Shown here: piece by piece, positions 1 to 12,578 of the stretch
Layout: each line of letters begins with the position of its first letter
How positions within the stretch are numbered: position 1 is the stretch's first letter
From: Actinostola sp. cb2023
Lineage: Eukaryota > Cnidaria > Anthozoa > Actiniaria > Actinostolidae
Assembly: GCA_033675265.1 (NCBI GenBank)
Contig: JAUJYZ010001369.1
Span: forward strand, 62,001 to 126,000
Length of the DNA stretch: 64,000 nucleotides
Reading direction: 5' to 3'
Notes under the pieces: generated by a model
What the model was told of the DNA's origin: nothing
What the model saw: only the letters and a program-made list of their open reading frames with translations
The model's database searches: none
Position numbers and translations under genes: made by a program

Positions 1-972
1 TTCACTCATTTATTTTTTATTCATTGCATTCGTTTCAACCATTGATTTCTTTTCACTCATTTATTTTTATATTCGTCTCATTCGGTTCAACCATTTCATT
101 TCATTCATTTATTTTTTCCTTTGTTTCATTCATCTCATTTGTTTCAACCATTAATTTCATTTCACTCACTCATTTATTTATTTTTCTTCATTTCATTCGT
201 TTCAACCATTGATTTCGTTTCACTTTTTTATTTTTTTATTCATTTCATTTCTTCATTCATCTCAACCATTTATTTCATTTCACTCATTTTTTTTTTCATT
301 CGCTTCATTTGTCTCATTCTCTTCAACCATTTATTTCACTTCACTCATATATTTTTTTCCGTTCGTTTCAACCTTTGATTTCGTTTCTCTCATTAATTTT
401 TTTATTCGTTTCATTCCTTCAATCGTTTCAACCTTTGATTTCATTTCACTCATTTATTTTTTATTCATTCCATTCGTTTCAACCATTGATTTCATTTCAC
501 TCATTTATTTTTTATTCGTTCCATGCGTCTCATTCGTTTCAACCATTTCATTTCACTCATTAATTTTTTTCGTTCGTTTCATTCGTCTTGTTCATTTCAA
601 CCATTTATTTACATTTCACTCATTTATTTTTTTCGTTCGTTTCATTCGTTTCATTTGTTTCAATCATTGATTTCGTTTCACTCATTATTTTTTTTATTCG
701 TTTCATTCCTTCCTTACGTTCATTTCAACCTTTGATTTCATTACTCATTTATTCAATCCATTCATCTCATTCGTTTCAACCATTGATTTCGTTTTGTCAT
801 TAATTTTTTCATTCATTTCATCCATTTATTTTGTTTCACTCATATTTTTTTTGTTTCATTGCTTCATTTGTTTCAACCATTAATTTCGCTTCACTCATTT
901 ATTTTTTCATTCATCTATTTGTTTCAACCATTTATTTAATTTCATTAATTTTTTTTTATTCGTTTCATTCCT
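1..972. repeat. T-rich degenerate minisatellite, period about 50-60 bp
   Basis: The stretch is a chain of variants of one unit that alternates CAACCATTGATTTC, TTTCACTCATTTA and TTTTTTATTCATTC. The word CAACC recurs at about 36, 88, 146, 203, 262, 323, 369, 429, 480, 540 and 598, so the period drifts between 46 and 61 bp. One strand carries almost all the T, which keeps several frames open for 60-150 codons; these give low-complexity F/S/I/H peptides and are not genes. The array is cut by the window start. It ends near 972, where normal complexity returns. Confidence 0.9.
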
Positions 973-1458
973 TCAATTTCAATCGAGATCAGTTGTATGA
1001 AAAATGAGAATGACAATCAATGCTGTGTTGCATGACTACTGTTCTTGCTGAGATATTGTAGTAAACAAAGTAATTTGCATTTGCCGTTTACTTTATTTAT
1101 AATTTAGTTGTAAGAAAATAGATCAAGGCATCACAACTCTTAGAACATATAATGCATCATAATCCACTCAGGTCTTCCAATTCTCGGTTTTCATGTGACG
1201 TCATCAAAAAGCTAAAATCCAAACTATTCACCTCACAAAACTGTTTTTTGATATCTTGTTTATGTCGTTATAAGAAAAGTCTTACCAAAATAATTTGGTA
1301 ATTTAGATGTTTTGTTTTCGATTTATTGCGAGTCAAATTCTGTCACGCAATACTGTCACGCGCATTTTCAAAGCCGTAGAAATAGGAAAATTCGTTTGAA
1401 ATAATACGATTTTAACTTAGTAGATGATGGGTAACTTTATTTCGATGAATGTAGCTGT
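973..1458. other. AT-rich intergenic sequence, no gene seen
   Basis: No ORF, RNA gene or repeat with clear boundaries. A TGACGTCATC motif occurs near 1197 and recurs in other elements of the window (around 1613, 19641, 62034), so it probably belongs to dispersed repeats rather than to a host promoter. Confidence 0.5.
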
Positions 1459-1462
1459 TTAA

Positions 1463-2010
1463 AGTGCTACTTAGACGAAAATCGATCAAAGTTTAATTTA
1501 GCTGAAACTTAATTGAATAATTCTTCAAGGGTCTAATAATAACTAGTTAAAATCTTTTTTCGATATTCCAGAGGGAAGTACTATATTTTCATGAATCTTT
1601 AGAGGAGTCAGTGACGTCATCTACTCAACCCAACATTCAGCTCCATACATTTCTTTGTATTTTGTGAGTCAAAATATCTCAATGTTTTGTTCAGATAACA
1701 GCTTTGCATTGAAGACAACTGGTCAGACAATCAATCCTAAGCACAAATAATGTAAGAAAACTCCTTCGCCCAAACTTTTAGCTTCATAGAAATAAAATAA
1801 TTCAAGAAACTAAACACAAAGAAATGTATGGAGCGAAGCTGTGTTGATTGTTAGGGTTGAGTAGATGACCTCACTGACACTATTTTCTAAAGATTCATAA
1901 AAATGTAATACTTCCCATAGGAATTTTGAGAAAACACATTAACCAGTAATTGTATGGCTCTTTGAGATTATTTCAGTGAAGTTTCAGCTAAATTAAACAT
2001 CGATCGATTG
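1463..2010. mobile_element. TTAA-type MITE, copy 1, right end truncated
   Basis: Starts at TTAA|AGTGCTACTTAGACG (TTAA at 1459-1462). It runs nearly colinear with 19493-20064, sharing the internal words CTCCATACATTTCTTTG and AACACATTAACCAG. The left end is the reverse complement of the right end of the second copy. Here the right TIR is lost: after TTTCAGCTAAATTAAAC the sequence switches to CATCGATCGATTGGCCGCC. There is no transposase ORF, so it is non-autonomous. TTAA flanks are used by piggyBac and Kolobok families; which of these moved it cannot be read from this copy. Confidence 0.75.
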
Positions 2011-3436
2011 GCCGCCATGTTGGTGTCCCTCGACGACCCATACATTTTAACTAAATTATGAGCATAAGCGATCTCTCATATCTTCGTATTTAAAACTTCT
2101 TTTAACTAAAGCTTCAGCTGAGATATATGGTTTTGGCTGCTCTTTCGGCCTATGAAGGTTTTGTTCTATATAAGTCCTGGGAAAATTTTCAATGACGTAG
2201 GTGAAAACCGAGAATACTAGTTGTTTATGATAAGATTAGTTGTTTGCGATTTTCGTCAAACTTCAGTTTCACATATTTCAGATAAATAAATGGTAAATAT
2301 TCCCATTGCGAAGCCTTTTTATCATCCCTGTAATGGAGCTTGTTCTGTGGGGTTTCCCTGCCCATGTGGCAAAGTTTATAAAATAAAATAAAATAAATAA
2401 ATAATATCATTTCTAGGGAATACTTCTTTGGAGTGGCAAGTTGAAATAATTTGTAGTGCAGATGGGGAATACTTCTTTGGAGTGGCAAGTTAAAATAATT
2501 TGTAGTGCAGATAGCTACTTTCTTCAGGACTATTGCAGATTTCAAAAATGTCTCGATTTAATCCTCTGTGACAGTGCGCAACAAAATATTTTTTGAAATG
2601 TCAAATGTTCAGCCGATAAACATGATTTTTTGGTCCTGCTTGCTTGGTCCTGCCCATCACCATGACCTCGGATTGGGGATTCGTGTTTCTCCATTGCGAG
2701 TCTTTGTATCATTTTTAACTCGTGGATTGAAAATTCACAAGTTATTGGGGTGAGATGAGAAGATGATGTGAGGGGGCATTCGATACGGAGCATTTTTTTA
2801 ATTAATGGGTAACTTTTTCAACAGTGGGTTTCACATGCCAGTGTGTGACCTGCGGCCTTCCACTCCTACAGCCATGTGCTATTACTGATGTTTCCATTCT
2901 GTATATACAAATGAAAAAAGTGGTCCTCCAACAAATGTGGAACAATGTTAAAGCAAAACACTACGCATGACCACTAATTATGTGAACAATCGTCATATTA
3001 TAGGGCAAACGGGATGTATTTACAAAAGATATTATCAATGTAGTGTGCTTCGCAAAAGTATGGAGTTTTGTATGATCGCACATACGCAATGTGCTATATA
3101 GTCTTTGTGATTCCCCGATCTAAACTGAACAAGCCTATATTGTTCAAAAGCAATGATTTTGCCCGTTATCTATTTTAAATATGCAGACGTTTTTGCCTGG
3201 GCGTTTTTGGGGGATGGAGGGTGGGAAAAATATCCCCACTAATAACGTGATATAGTTACATTGGTCAGTGGTTTAGGATTTTTATCTTGTGTTAAATTTG
3301 TTGAGGCAATTTCTCTTGCATGCTTCGTTTCCCTGTCCTTTTGAAACTGAGAGTGAAACTTGTAAAAATATATCATATTGGAATACGTTTGTGAAAGTGT
3401 TCACCGTTCGGCGCGGCACGTTGAAAAGAACTCAAG
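2011..3436. other. Intergenic; contains a 48-bp tandem duplication
   Basis: At 2416-2511 a 48-bp unit starting GGGAATACTTCTTTGGAGTG is present twice in tandem with one or two differences. The remaining sequence shows no coding pattern. The short minus-strand ORFs here have no recognisable domain and run through the duplication. Confidence 0.6.
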
Positions 3437-4094
3437 CATGTTAAGGCATGTTTTTTATAGCAATCTTAATTTTACAGATATCTCCATCAAGTTTTAAACC
3501 TATCAAGTTAATGTTTTGGCATAAAGTGACATTTAGGTGTTTTGATATTTTTAGCTTGATATTATTGACATTTGGTGGTCACGTGACCTAAAGGCAAGGA
3601 AAACATGAATTTGAAAATGCGCTCACGGTTGTAATATATATTTTAAAATCTTTTGATGTAAAATTGTTGCATATAACGTGTTTGATAAGATTCCGTTTGG
3701 ATTGGATGTCCATCAATTTTTGAAAACGAAATAATCAACAAAACAGGTCCAAGGCAATATTTCCATATTTGCATTTTTCTCGAGAAGAAGAAGCAAAAGT
3801 CATGCATTCCAAACAGGATCTTATTAATTACGCTATGTGTCATGATTTTGCTGCAAAAGATTTTGGAAATGTATTAAAACCATGAGCGCATTTTTAAATG
3901 TCAGTTTTCTTGCCTCAAGGTCACATGACCACGAAAAGTCAACATTATCAAGCTCAAAATATTCAAAGACTGGAATGTCACTTTATGGTCAAACATCAAA
4001 GCTATAGCTTCAAACTGCATGGAGATATTGATGACAATGTGTTTTTTCATGAATCCGAAAACAGGCATAAAATACACATGCCTTAACATGCCTG
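3437..4094. mobile_element. Old, diverged foldback (palindromic) element
   Basis: The left edge CATGTTAAGGCATG pairs with the right edge CATGCCTTAACATG (4078-4091). Internal segments pair too: GGTCACGTGACC around 3574 with GGTCACATGACC around 3918, and ATGCGCTCA around 3617 with TGAGCGCAT around 3884. Many mismatches and small gaps suggest an old copy. No ORF of note. Confidence 0.65.
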
Positions 4095-4636
4095 AGAAAT
4101 TAACTATGCCTTCAATTTGATCGTAAAGATATGTGCTGTTTCGGACCAATCAGAGAGAGCCGTTCTCACGGTAATTTGCATATCCTCAGATTCTTTCGTA
4201 ACCGTGATAAGAAAGCCGCATATGATTGGATGTGATCCAAACCTATGACAGCTAATTGACAGGCAGTGCTGGTAGTATTATGTTAATGAGAAACCAAATA
4301 GAGTAACATCAAAAAGTGGCTAAATTCCTCTAAAATGATAAGAAAACAACTACTAAAACATCAATTCCTGTAAATATGTTGTTTTTGAAGAAAATATTAT
4401 GAATGTTCAAAAGAAAAGTTGTCAAAGGGGATAAATATTGGCCAATTATTCAGGATATCCATAGGCATGACTTTTTTAATATTATGACCAGCGGTAGTAA
4501 GATGTCATTAAAGGGCAAGTCAAGTCTAAAATTGAACAATTTTCAAATCAAAGTATATCAAATATTAAACTCGAAAATGCAAAATTTAGAACTAATTACG
4601 AATCTCTGTTCGCAAATTTCCCTTTGAAACTTACTA
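4095..4636. other. Intergenic, nothing recognised
   Basis: AT-rich sequence without a supported gene. The words CTATTTTA/GGCATGACTTTT and the phrase around 4470-4500 recur in reverse orientation near 15060-15110, so part of it is dispersed repeat. Confidence 0.4.
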
Positions 4637-5685
4637 CAGTATGTGGTTCTAATTGTGAACACTTTTTGCACTTGATGATATTTCTCATCAACATATGGTA
4701 TGATTATCCTGAACCTTTGCTATAAATTAGCTCTACACTTCAGCTAACATGTGATTAAGTTTCGTTGTATTTATTATTGGACTTTTCTAAATATATTTTA
4801 TTATATCATGTCTGTTGGTGGTTCTAATGGTGAACAGGTGTTTGTAATTGTGAACACTTTTGGCTTGCTTTTTAATGGCTTAATACTGTGTATTATTCTC
4901 GATTTCTAGCCTTGCAATTCGATGTACGAGTTCCAAGTTGTCTTAAAACAATATTTATCTTCGTATTATTTCGATACGAATGCTAGAAAAATGTTAAAAC
5001 GAAGTGAAGTCAGACGGCAACGCTAAATTGCTGACGTGTTGGCATGTTCATTGATGCATGCCGTTCATCACGTTCGTGTAATTGCTAACAACGCAATGGC
5101 GCAAATTTGTATCACAAACGCGGACTTCTTATACATATTTCCTTCTCAATATTTGCTATTGTACCAGTGCATGTACATTAGCGGCAATTTTACTCTATAT
5201 CTTAAGAACTACAAATGTTATGAAGTGCCAAGTTATGCGTGAGCATATGCGTGTTTACAATTAGATGCACATCGCAAAAACACGCACAATTTTTCATTCC
5301 GATGCTGCTCGTTCATTTTCAACACTTTTCTAAATATTGTTTTGTAAAGAAAAGTGTTATGATTTACCTTTTAGCTCATATAAAAACAAACTCAAAACTC
5401 TGCGTTTTTAGAAAGAAAATATGCGAACTTCGCCACTGAGAATCTTAAAGGCGCGCTTAAAATTCGAATTTGTAGACAACAGTCGTCGCTTACCTTGCCG
5501 TCAAAGTTGAAATTTTGCGCGGAATACATGTCAGGAAGCCCAAAATAGCATTGAATGATTGAAAATAAATCAATATTTGCTCGGGTATAATATTTTTTGT
5601 TGATCTTAACTTTACGGTATAAAAACGGCACTTTTACTGAAAAGTGTTCACAATTAGAACTGTTCACAATTAGAACAACATACTG
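4637..5685. mobile_element. Tc1/mariner-like non-autonomous element, TA target site
   Basis: Left TIR CAGTATGTGGTTCTAATTGT follows TA (4635-4636). The right end reads CACAATTAGAACAACATACTG and is followed by TA (5686-5687). The motif GTTCTAATTGTGAACA is doubled at both ends (4820-4860 and 5647-5680), giving subterminal repeats. About 1.05 kb, with no transposase ORF. The TA flanks and CAGT start fit the IS630-Tc1-mariner superfamily. Confidence 0.75.
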
Positions 5686-5687
5686 TA

Positions 5688-6489
5688 CCTGGTGGCCATG
5701 TTGTGACATCATAAAAGTTGCTACTACGATTGACGGCAAATACTTCAATACTTATATAAACCTTGCCTTGACAGATTTAAGCTGGACTAAAATCCCTTTA
5801 CTGTGCACAAATCTCCTCCATTATATTATTTAGTAGTCCTAATATTAAAGATTGGCTTTTGATGAAAGGTGACAAAAACAAAGACGTGTATCAGGTGAAA
5901 TCAACTCATTGTTTATCACTTGTCAGAAGGCCGCAGATCGCCATTTTGAAATACAGGAAGCCCAAACATATAAGTAAACCTACAAAGAGAACCAATGTAT
6001 TTTTACTCATCGTAGTGCAGGCTGGCCGTACAAATGTCAAAAAGATGTATTTTCCTATCTCTACATTTTTAATTTGTTCATAAATATTATACTATTGCCT
6101 TCTTTATATATTATCAATTGTTACAATTTGCCAGCATTTACTTACAAATCCACGAGTTGGTGACAGGGTGCCTTTCAAATATTGTTTACAAATATTGGAG
6201 TTCATAAAAAAATGAAGACTTGTGGAGTCTAGTGTAGTCAATCAAGTGTCTCAAATATAACATTCTCATGTGCACGCTGATGAACTTTTAGAACGCTTTA
6301 GAACTGATAATGCTGAAGGATAGTGGGAAAGATGATTTGAATGAACATTGTTTCTAGATTCAACTGTAGCATTGTGATTTCAAGTGTTCATTTAAACTTT
6401 TCACAGCCTTTATCATCATATTGAAAAGTCACGATATGTGAAGCATCTTCATGCATATAGAAGATGGGAATAATGGGGATTCTGGATCA
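5688..6489. other. Intergenic, nothing recognised
   Basis: No repeat boundary and no coding region supported. Contains AGGAAGCCCAAA near 5957, one of the dispersed copies of a motif discussed under findings. Confidence 0.4.
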
Positions 6490-7720
6490 ACCACCAGAGG
6501 TCCCATAGAACAAATACTACAGCCACATATGGTTGGACTTACAGAGCTTTACAACACACCAGAGGATCCTAGTACGAACCCTACAAGCACATACGGTTGG
6601 ACCTAAAGTGCTTATGACTCTTTTTTTTTTTTTTGAAAATCGATTACATATGAAGTGAATAATGGAATTGTTCAGTATTTTGTGATTTGCGCTTCGCATT
6701 TGCGAGTTATAAAAGTTTGAAATCGTGATATGCTAATTTGGTGCCAGGCATTTATATAAGTTGTAGAACAACTTTTTGTCACATTAAAAATGTCAGTAAT
6801 TTGCACAAGGGCGTTTTTGTACAATTAATGATGCCTGCGTTGACGTCGCTGAATTCCCAATTTCAAACCTTTATAACTCGCAAATGCGAAGCTCGAATCA
6901 CAAAAAACTGAACCATCCCAGTATTCACTTCATATGTAATAGATTTTCAAAATAAAAAAAATAGCATTGTCAGTACTTCACCCCATGCCAGAGGTCCCCC
7001 TAGTACTCTCAGACGTATGGAGCCCTAGATCCCCTAGTACGAACACTATAAACTCATGTTTGGACTTATGGAGCTTTACTTCACTCAAGTCCCCTAGTAG
7101 ACATACCCTAGCTTTACGAACACTATGGAAACATATGTTTGGACTTACTGAGCTTTACTTCACGCCAGGTCCCCTAGTACGAACACTACAGAAACATACA
7201 TTCGGACTTACGGAGCTTTACCTCACGCCAGAGGCCCCCTAGTACGAACACTACAGAAACACACATTCGGACTTACGGAGCTTTACCTCACGCCAGAGGC
7301 CCCCTTACGAACACTACAGATACATTCGGACTTACGGAGCTTTACCCCACGCCAGAGGTCCCCTAGTACGAACACTACAGAAACATACGTTCGGACTTAC
7401 GGAGCTTTACCTCACGCCAGAGGCCCCCTAGTACGAACACTACAGAAACATACATTCGGACTTACGGAGCTTTACTTCACACCAGAGCTCCTAGTAGAAA
7501 CACTACAGAAACATACATTCGGACTTACGGAGACGCCCCCCTAGTACGAACACTACAGAAACATACATTCGGACTTACGGAGCTTTACCCCACACCAGAG
7601 GTCCCCTAATACAAACACAACAGAAACATACGTTCGGACTTACGGAGCTTTACCCAACGCCAGCGGTCCCCTAGTACAAACACTACAGAAACATATGTTT
7701 GGACTACTGGTTTAAACCCA
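6490..7720. repeat. 65-bp minisatellite array 1, interrupted by a MITE
   Basis: Units contain TTCGGACTTACGGAGCTTTA, CGCCAGAGG(C/T)CCCCTAGTA and CGAACACTACAGAAACATA; successive CGGAGC words at 7211 and 7276 fix the period at 65 bp. Divergent units at 6490-6603 lie left of a palindromic MITE (about 6607-6976), and better-conserved units lie right of it from about 6980. The unit stays open in one frame in places but encodes no known protein. Confidence 0.9.
6607..6976. mobile_element. Palindromic MITE inside the 65-bp array
   Basis: The left arm contains ATCGATTACATATGAAGTGA and GCTTCGCATTTGCGAGTTAT. The right arm is its reverse complement (ATAACTCGCAAATGCGAAGC, TCACTTCATATGTAAT). The centre holds TGCACAAGGGCG. 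It belongs to the same family as 50490-50948 in CENP-O intron 7, but the termini here are decayed, so exact ends are approximate. Confidence 0.75.
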
Positions 7721-8175
7721 GCAGCGAGGCGATGCTGAACAATCTGGGGGTTGAACCAGAACCCTGATTTAGCCCTTCTTCTGAGCTTGCATGATGTTCT
7801 TCTTTATGGTAAGCTTCCAACAGAAATCGAAAAGCATGTTGTAATGTTTGAGGCATTTAAATAAATGTGACACGAGCTGTTAAGTAATAGATATAATATG
7901 AGCGGCCAAACTGTATGGTATTTACAATGGCAAGCCGAAAGCGAGCCATTGTAAATACCATACAGTTTGGACGCAAATATTGTATCTGACTTATCGAATC
8001 CAACGATGTATAAGTGGATGTTTTACTCTAATTTGGATGATAGGAAACAGTTTGGCCGAGAAAATCCAAGTTAAAGTTGAATGCAAATGAGGACGATTCT
8101 GTATCCGATTTGCAGATGTGTGCTACGCTTATGATTTCTATTGTATTTCCCTCATTAATTATTCATGATTTCGAT
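7670..8175. repeat. Duplicated block A, copy 1
   Basis: About 505 bp repeated at 9510-10015 with a constant offset of 1840 and few differences. The block starts in a partial 65-bp unit (CCTAGTACAAACACTACAG), carries TGGTTTAAACCCAGCAGCGA, a 65-bp hairpin (7906-7970, arms of about 25 bp around GTATGGTATTTACAATGG) and ends inside the left arm of another palindrome (8131-8230). No coding potential. Confidence 0.85.
7906..7970. repeat. Near-perfect hairpin, 25-bp arms
   Basis: Left arm CCAAACTGTATGGTATTTAC plus AATGG, a 15-nt loop, then the exact reverse complement ending CATACAGTTTGG. The second copy at 9746-9810 lies in duplicated block A'. Confidence 0.9.
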
Positions 8176-8230
8176 AATTCAACTTATTGAATTCATGAAT
8201 AATTAATTAAGAAAATACAATAGAAATCAT
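8131..8230. repeat. AT-rich palindrome, about 38-bp arms
   Basis: ATGATTTCTATTGTATTT... at 8131 pairs with ...AAATACAATAGAAATCAT ending 8230, around a 24-nt centre. In the second locus the two arms (9970-10010 and 10822-10860) are separated by the second 65-bp array. Confidence 0.85.
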
Positions 8231-8564
8231 AACCATGGAGGACATACACCACAGACGCAAATTCTGCAAACTACTTCTAAACCTCCATCCCAATTTACCT
8301 TGATTTAAAACATTACATGAATTCTAAGCAAATAATACAAGAAAATTACAAAACTTTCTTGTAAAGGTACTTTTGATGTCAATGTCATGCGCAGGATACA
8401 GCTCAATGTATCCCACATGTGAAAGAGGTCTTGCATTCGTAAATAGGAAGCTGTAAGGATTATCGAAACTTGCTGTAGGTACAGACCTAAAAAAACATTC
8501 GGTCTGTATCACTGATACAGGCACTGAGGTTTTATTCATCAGGGTCTGTCTCGGGGTATATAAT
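8178..8564. repeat. Duplicated block B, copy 1
   Basis: Matches 10805-11290 from AACTTATTGAATTCATGAAT through CATACACCACAGACGCAAAT to GTCTGTCT(C/T)GGGGTATATA. The second copy carries extra sequence around 11110-11230 (CAGTGATACAGACCTAATAA repeats). Not coding. Confidence 0.8.
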
Positions 8565-9509
8565 CATCACTGAATTACCATATCACAATTTCAAACTTTT
8601 TGCGACCAGTGAGCGAGCCCCAGCGAGCGAACTGGGAGCAACACTAATCTTTGGTTGGGCTTCCTGTGTTTCAGATGCCAGCTTGATTCTCGATTTGTGT
8701 TTTTCAGTGTGGAAATATTTTTAGAGTGGATTCGAAGCCTTTGTGGACCTTCATTTATTGTTGACGATCGCTTCAGTTAGCAACATATCGAGGGGAAGGC
8801 AATGTTATTTTATTAGTCTTTCAGCTCTGTTGTGTGCTAAGTCGCTGCACTGATTGCCACTGTGGACAACATAAGTAGTCAATCGAATCCTAGTACCGTA
8901 TAAATGCTAGCTCTTGGAAACCAAGTCATCCCAGATGCAGTGACATTGTCACTGAATTATCTGCCTAACAGCTTGTTCGTTTATCGTGCCGCCAACCATA
9001 CCAAACTTTATTCTAAATTCAAGATATAGGTGTTCATGAGAGACCGTTCATAAGTGTAGCAAAATGAATACTGAAAAATCGATAAAGTACGTACATTGAT
9101 AAAGAAAAAAAGTGTATGTTGTTTTTTATTGATTGATAAATGTATGTCTTTCTTCAGTGATAATAATTGCCGTCGGAGCGAAGCGTAGATGGCTTATAAA
9201 TTCTATGTCAATAGATTTCTAAAACTGTTCAGGTAGCTATGTACTAGTACACGGGCTGGCAATAACTAGCCTCCTATGTAACATGACAGCGGAAATCACA
9301 TCTCTGTAAAAATCAACCAATCAGAATGGACCGTTCCCACGGCTGAAATGGACAAGAAACGAACGCGAAATCAAAACATTTTTACGTGCATGAAGGATTG
9401 TCAATTTGTCTTGGTTTTCGAATTCGGAGGTCGCAATTTTTGACCTATGGTTAGCCTAGTATAAGTAATAGATACAATATCAGCGGCTGAACTGTATGGC
9501 AATTACAAT
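8565..9509. other. Intergenic, nothing recognised
   Basis: No gene seen. Contains a dispersed GGGCTTCCTGTG motif at about 8659. The last 50 bp (AGTAATAGATACAATATCAG) echo the start of the hairpin section of block A. Confidence 0.4.
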
Positions 9510-10015
9510 CCTAGTACAAACACTACAGAAACATATGTTTGGACTACTGGTTTAAACCCAGCAGCGAGGCGATGCTGAACAATCTGGGGATGGAACCAGA
9601 ACCCTGATTTAGCCCTTCTTCTGAGCTTGCATGATGTTCTTCTTTATGGTAAGCTTCCAACAGAAATCGAAAAGCATGTTGTAATGTTTGAGGCATTTAA
9701 ATAAATGTGACACGAGCTGTTAAGTAATAGATATAATATGAGCGGACAAACTGTATGGTATTTACAATGGCAAGCCGAAAGCGAGCCATTGTAAATACCA
9801 TACAGTTTGGACGCAAATATTGTATCTGACTTATCGAATCCAACGATGTATAAGTGGATGTTTCACTATAATTTGGATGATAGGAAATAGTTTGGCCGAG
9901 AAAATCCAAGTTAAACTTGAATGCAAATGAGGACGATTCTGTATCCAATTTACAGATGTCTGCTACGCTTATGATTTCTATTGTATTTTTCTCATTAATT
10001 ATTCATGAATTCAAT
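9510..10015. repeat. Duplicated block A, copy 2
   Basis: See copy 1 at 7670-8175. It carries the second copy of the hairpin (9746-9810) and stops within the left palindrome arm at about 10010, where array 2 begins. Confidence 0.85.
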
Positions 10016-10803
10016 AACTCTCAAATGTGAAGCTCAAATCACAAAATACTGTACCATCCCACTATTCACTTCATAAAAAAATTGCATCATAAACACTTAA
10101 CCCCATGCCAGACGTCCCCTTGTACGAACACTATGGAAACATATGTTTGGACTTACGGAGCTTTACTTCACACCAGTGGTCCCCTAGTAGAAACACTACG
10201 GAAACATACGTTCGGACTTACGGAGCTTTACTTCACGCCAGAGGTCCCCTAGTACGAACACTACAGAAACATACATTCGGACTTACGGAGCTTTACCTCA
10301 CGCCAGAGGCCCCCTAGTACGAACACTACAGAAACATACATTCGGACTTACGGAGCATTACTCCACGCCAGAGGTCCCCTAGTACGAACACTACAGAAAC
10401 ATACATTCGGACTTACGGAGCTTTACCTCACGCCAGAGGCCCCCTAGTACGAACACTACAGAAACATACATTCGGACTTACGGAGCTTTACCCCACACCA
10501 GAGGTCCCCTAGTAGAAACACTACAGAAACATACATTCGGACTTACGGAGCTTTACCTCACGCCAGAGGCCCCCTAGTACGAACACTACAGAAACACACA
10601 TTCGGACTTACGGAGCTATACCCCACGCCAGAGGTCCCCTAGTACGAACACTACAGAAACATTGCATCGTAAGCACTTAACCCCATGCCAGACGTCCCCT
10701 TGTACGAACACTATGGAAACATATGTTTGGACTTACGGAGCTTTACTTCACACCAGCGGTCTTCTAGTAGAAACACTACGGAAACATACGTTCGGACTTA
10801 CGG
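10016..10803. repeat. 65-bp minisatellite array 2, placed between palindrome arms
   Basis: Opens with a fragment of the 6607-type MITE right arm (AAATGTGAAGCTCAAATCAC), then about ten 65-bp units of the same family as array 1. A secondary start, TTAACCCCATGCCAGACGTC, appears twice (about 10098 and 10677), showing that a larger segment was itself duplicated. The array ends at 10803 in block B. Confidence 0.9.
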
Positions 10804-10804
10804 A

Positions 10805-11290
10805 ATTCAACTTATTGAATTCATGAATAATTAATTAAGAAAATACAATAGAAATCATAACCATGGAGGACATACACCACAGACGCAAATTCTGCAAACT
10901 ACTTCTAAACCTCCATCCCAATTTACCTTGATTTAAAACATTACACAAATTCTAAGCAAATAATACAAGAAAATTACAAAACTTTCTTGTAAAGGTACTT
11001 TTGATGTCACTGTCATGTGCAGGATACAGCTCAATGTATCCCACATGCGAAAGAGGTCTTGCATTCATAAATAGGAAGCTATATGGATTATCGAAACTTG
11101 CTATGCAAAGGCCAATGATCCGAGTAAATGAGGCCTTTGCATGACCTGTGTTACAGGCAAACGATCTTTATCATTGATAAATAACTGATTGATAAAACAT
11201 TAAGTCTGCATCAGTGATACAGACCTAATAAAACATTAGGTCTGTATCAACACTGATGTTTTATTCATCAGTGTCTGTCTTGAGGTATAT
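10805..11290. repeat. Duplicated block B, copy 2
   Basis: Offset 2628 from copy 1 at its left end. Extra internal sequence near 11110-11230 includes repeated CTGTATCA/CAGTGATACAG words. Confidence 0.8.
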
Positions 11291-12090
11291 AGTTCCATGC
11301 ATGTGACAGATTCAACCAACCAATTGGATCAATTGCTCATGAATTATTAATGAGGTTTAGAACAAGACATACAGTTTTTTTTGGAAAGGCAAATTAACGG
11401 TTGCATGTAAAAGTAATGAGGAAACAAAGGGAACCTGTGGCCAACTTGTGGATTTGTAAGTAAATGCTGGCAAGTTGTAACAGTTGAAAATATATAAAGA
11501 AGGCAGTAGTATAATATTTATTAACGAATTTAATATGTAGAGATCATAGGAAAAGACTTATTTTCGACATATGTCAGTTTGTTGAACTTTTCAAGAGTTT
11601 GAAAATGTCAAATTACAGGATCATAATTATAAAAATAGGCAGTCAAGGACTGCATGTGGCTACTCGACAGTAAATAAAACAAAAATAAAAATAGGTAGTG
11701 TAGGTACTGCGGTTTTGAAATGTAGAAGCAATGTGTAGTTGGATAGGGCAGTAACTAGCCTTAAACTGTCATTGAGTCCTCAAGGGAAAATGTTAGTCAA
11801 TGTCATATCCCTTTTTGGGGATTCCCTCGGTTGAACTAGTATGATTGAACTATAATCATAATAATTTAAATACTTTATCTATCTTATCTATCTGAACTTG
11901 ATCTTTGGTTCTACATAATGCTAATTTGAATCAGAAATGTATCTTTATAATACAACTTTAATTGAAAACAATTGTGACAGCATACAACTAATTGAACAAT
12001 AACTTAACATTAATTTAACAATGTTCTGTAATATATAAAGACCGTTGAACTCAACTTTTGATAAAGTGGTGTTGAAGTTTACACTCTAAT
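11291..12090. other. Intergenic, nothing recognised
   Basis: Plain AT-rich sequence with a short TATC run near 11877. No supported gene. Confidence 0.4.
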
Positions 12091-12578
12091 ATACTATGAT
12101 TTTATGCTATTTTGCACCAGAAACCAGACACATCTCTCGTGGAAATTAAAAGTGTCAAGTGTTTTTTCATAAATATTTTTTTAGGTGATCACCACTCTCT
12201 GTTTGTGCATTGGGCTTCCTGTGTCTTTAATAAAATCAAAACCCGTAAACAAATGTACGTACTCTATTCTATAGCCGTGAATCCTGTCCTTTTGATATCT
12301 TGAATTTCTAAAACTGCTTTCAAAATATTAAAACATCAATATCTACTTGAGTCCTGTGTGTCATTTAGTATTTAGTGATTAGTAATAGAACGGCTTTCAT
12401 AGCGAGTTTTACTCGCCTCCGAGAGCCGAATACTTTGACATCGATATTCGTCTGGGAAATCACAACATACCGCCATGAAAAACCTGAAACAATCGTTATG
12501 AACAAACAGTTGACACTTTGCACGAGAGATGTGTCTGGTTTCTGGTGCAAAATAGCATAGAATATAATAGTATAGTAG
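12091..12578. mobile_element. Foldback element with about 50-bp TIRs
   Basis: Left TIR around 12092-12142 (GCTATTTTGCACCAGAAACC, then AGACACATCTCTCGTG). The right end at 12522-12578 is its reverse complement (CACGAGAGATGTGTCTGG, GGTGCAAAATAGC). No ORF of known family. The outer edges are imperfect, so the target duplication is unclear. Confidence 0.75.

Noticed and set aside
1..803. Overlapping F/S/I-rich ORFs
   Set aside because: Low-complexity translation of the T-rich array.
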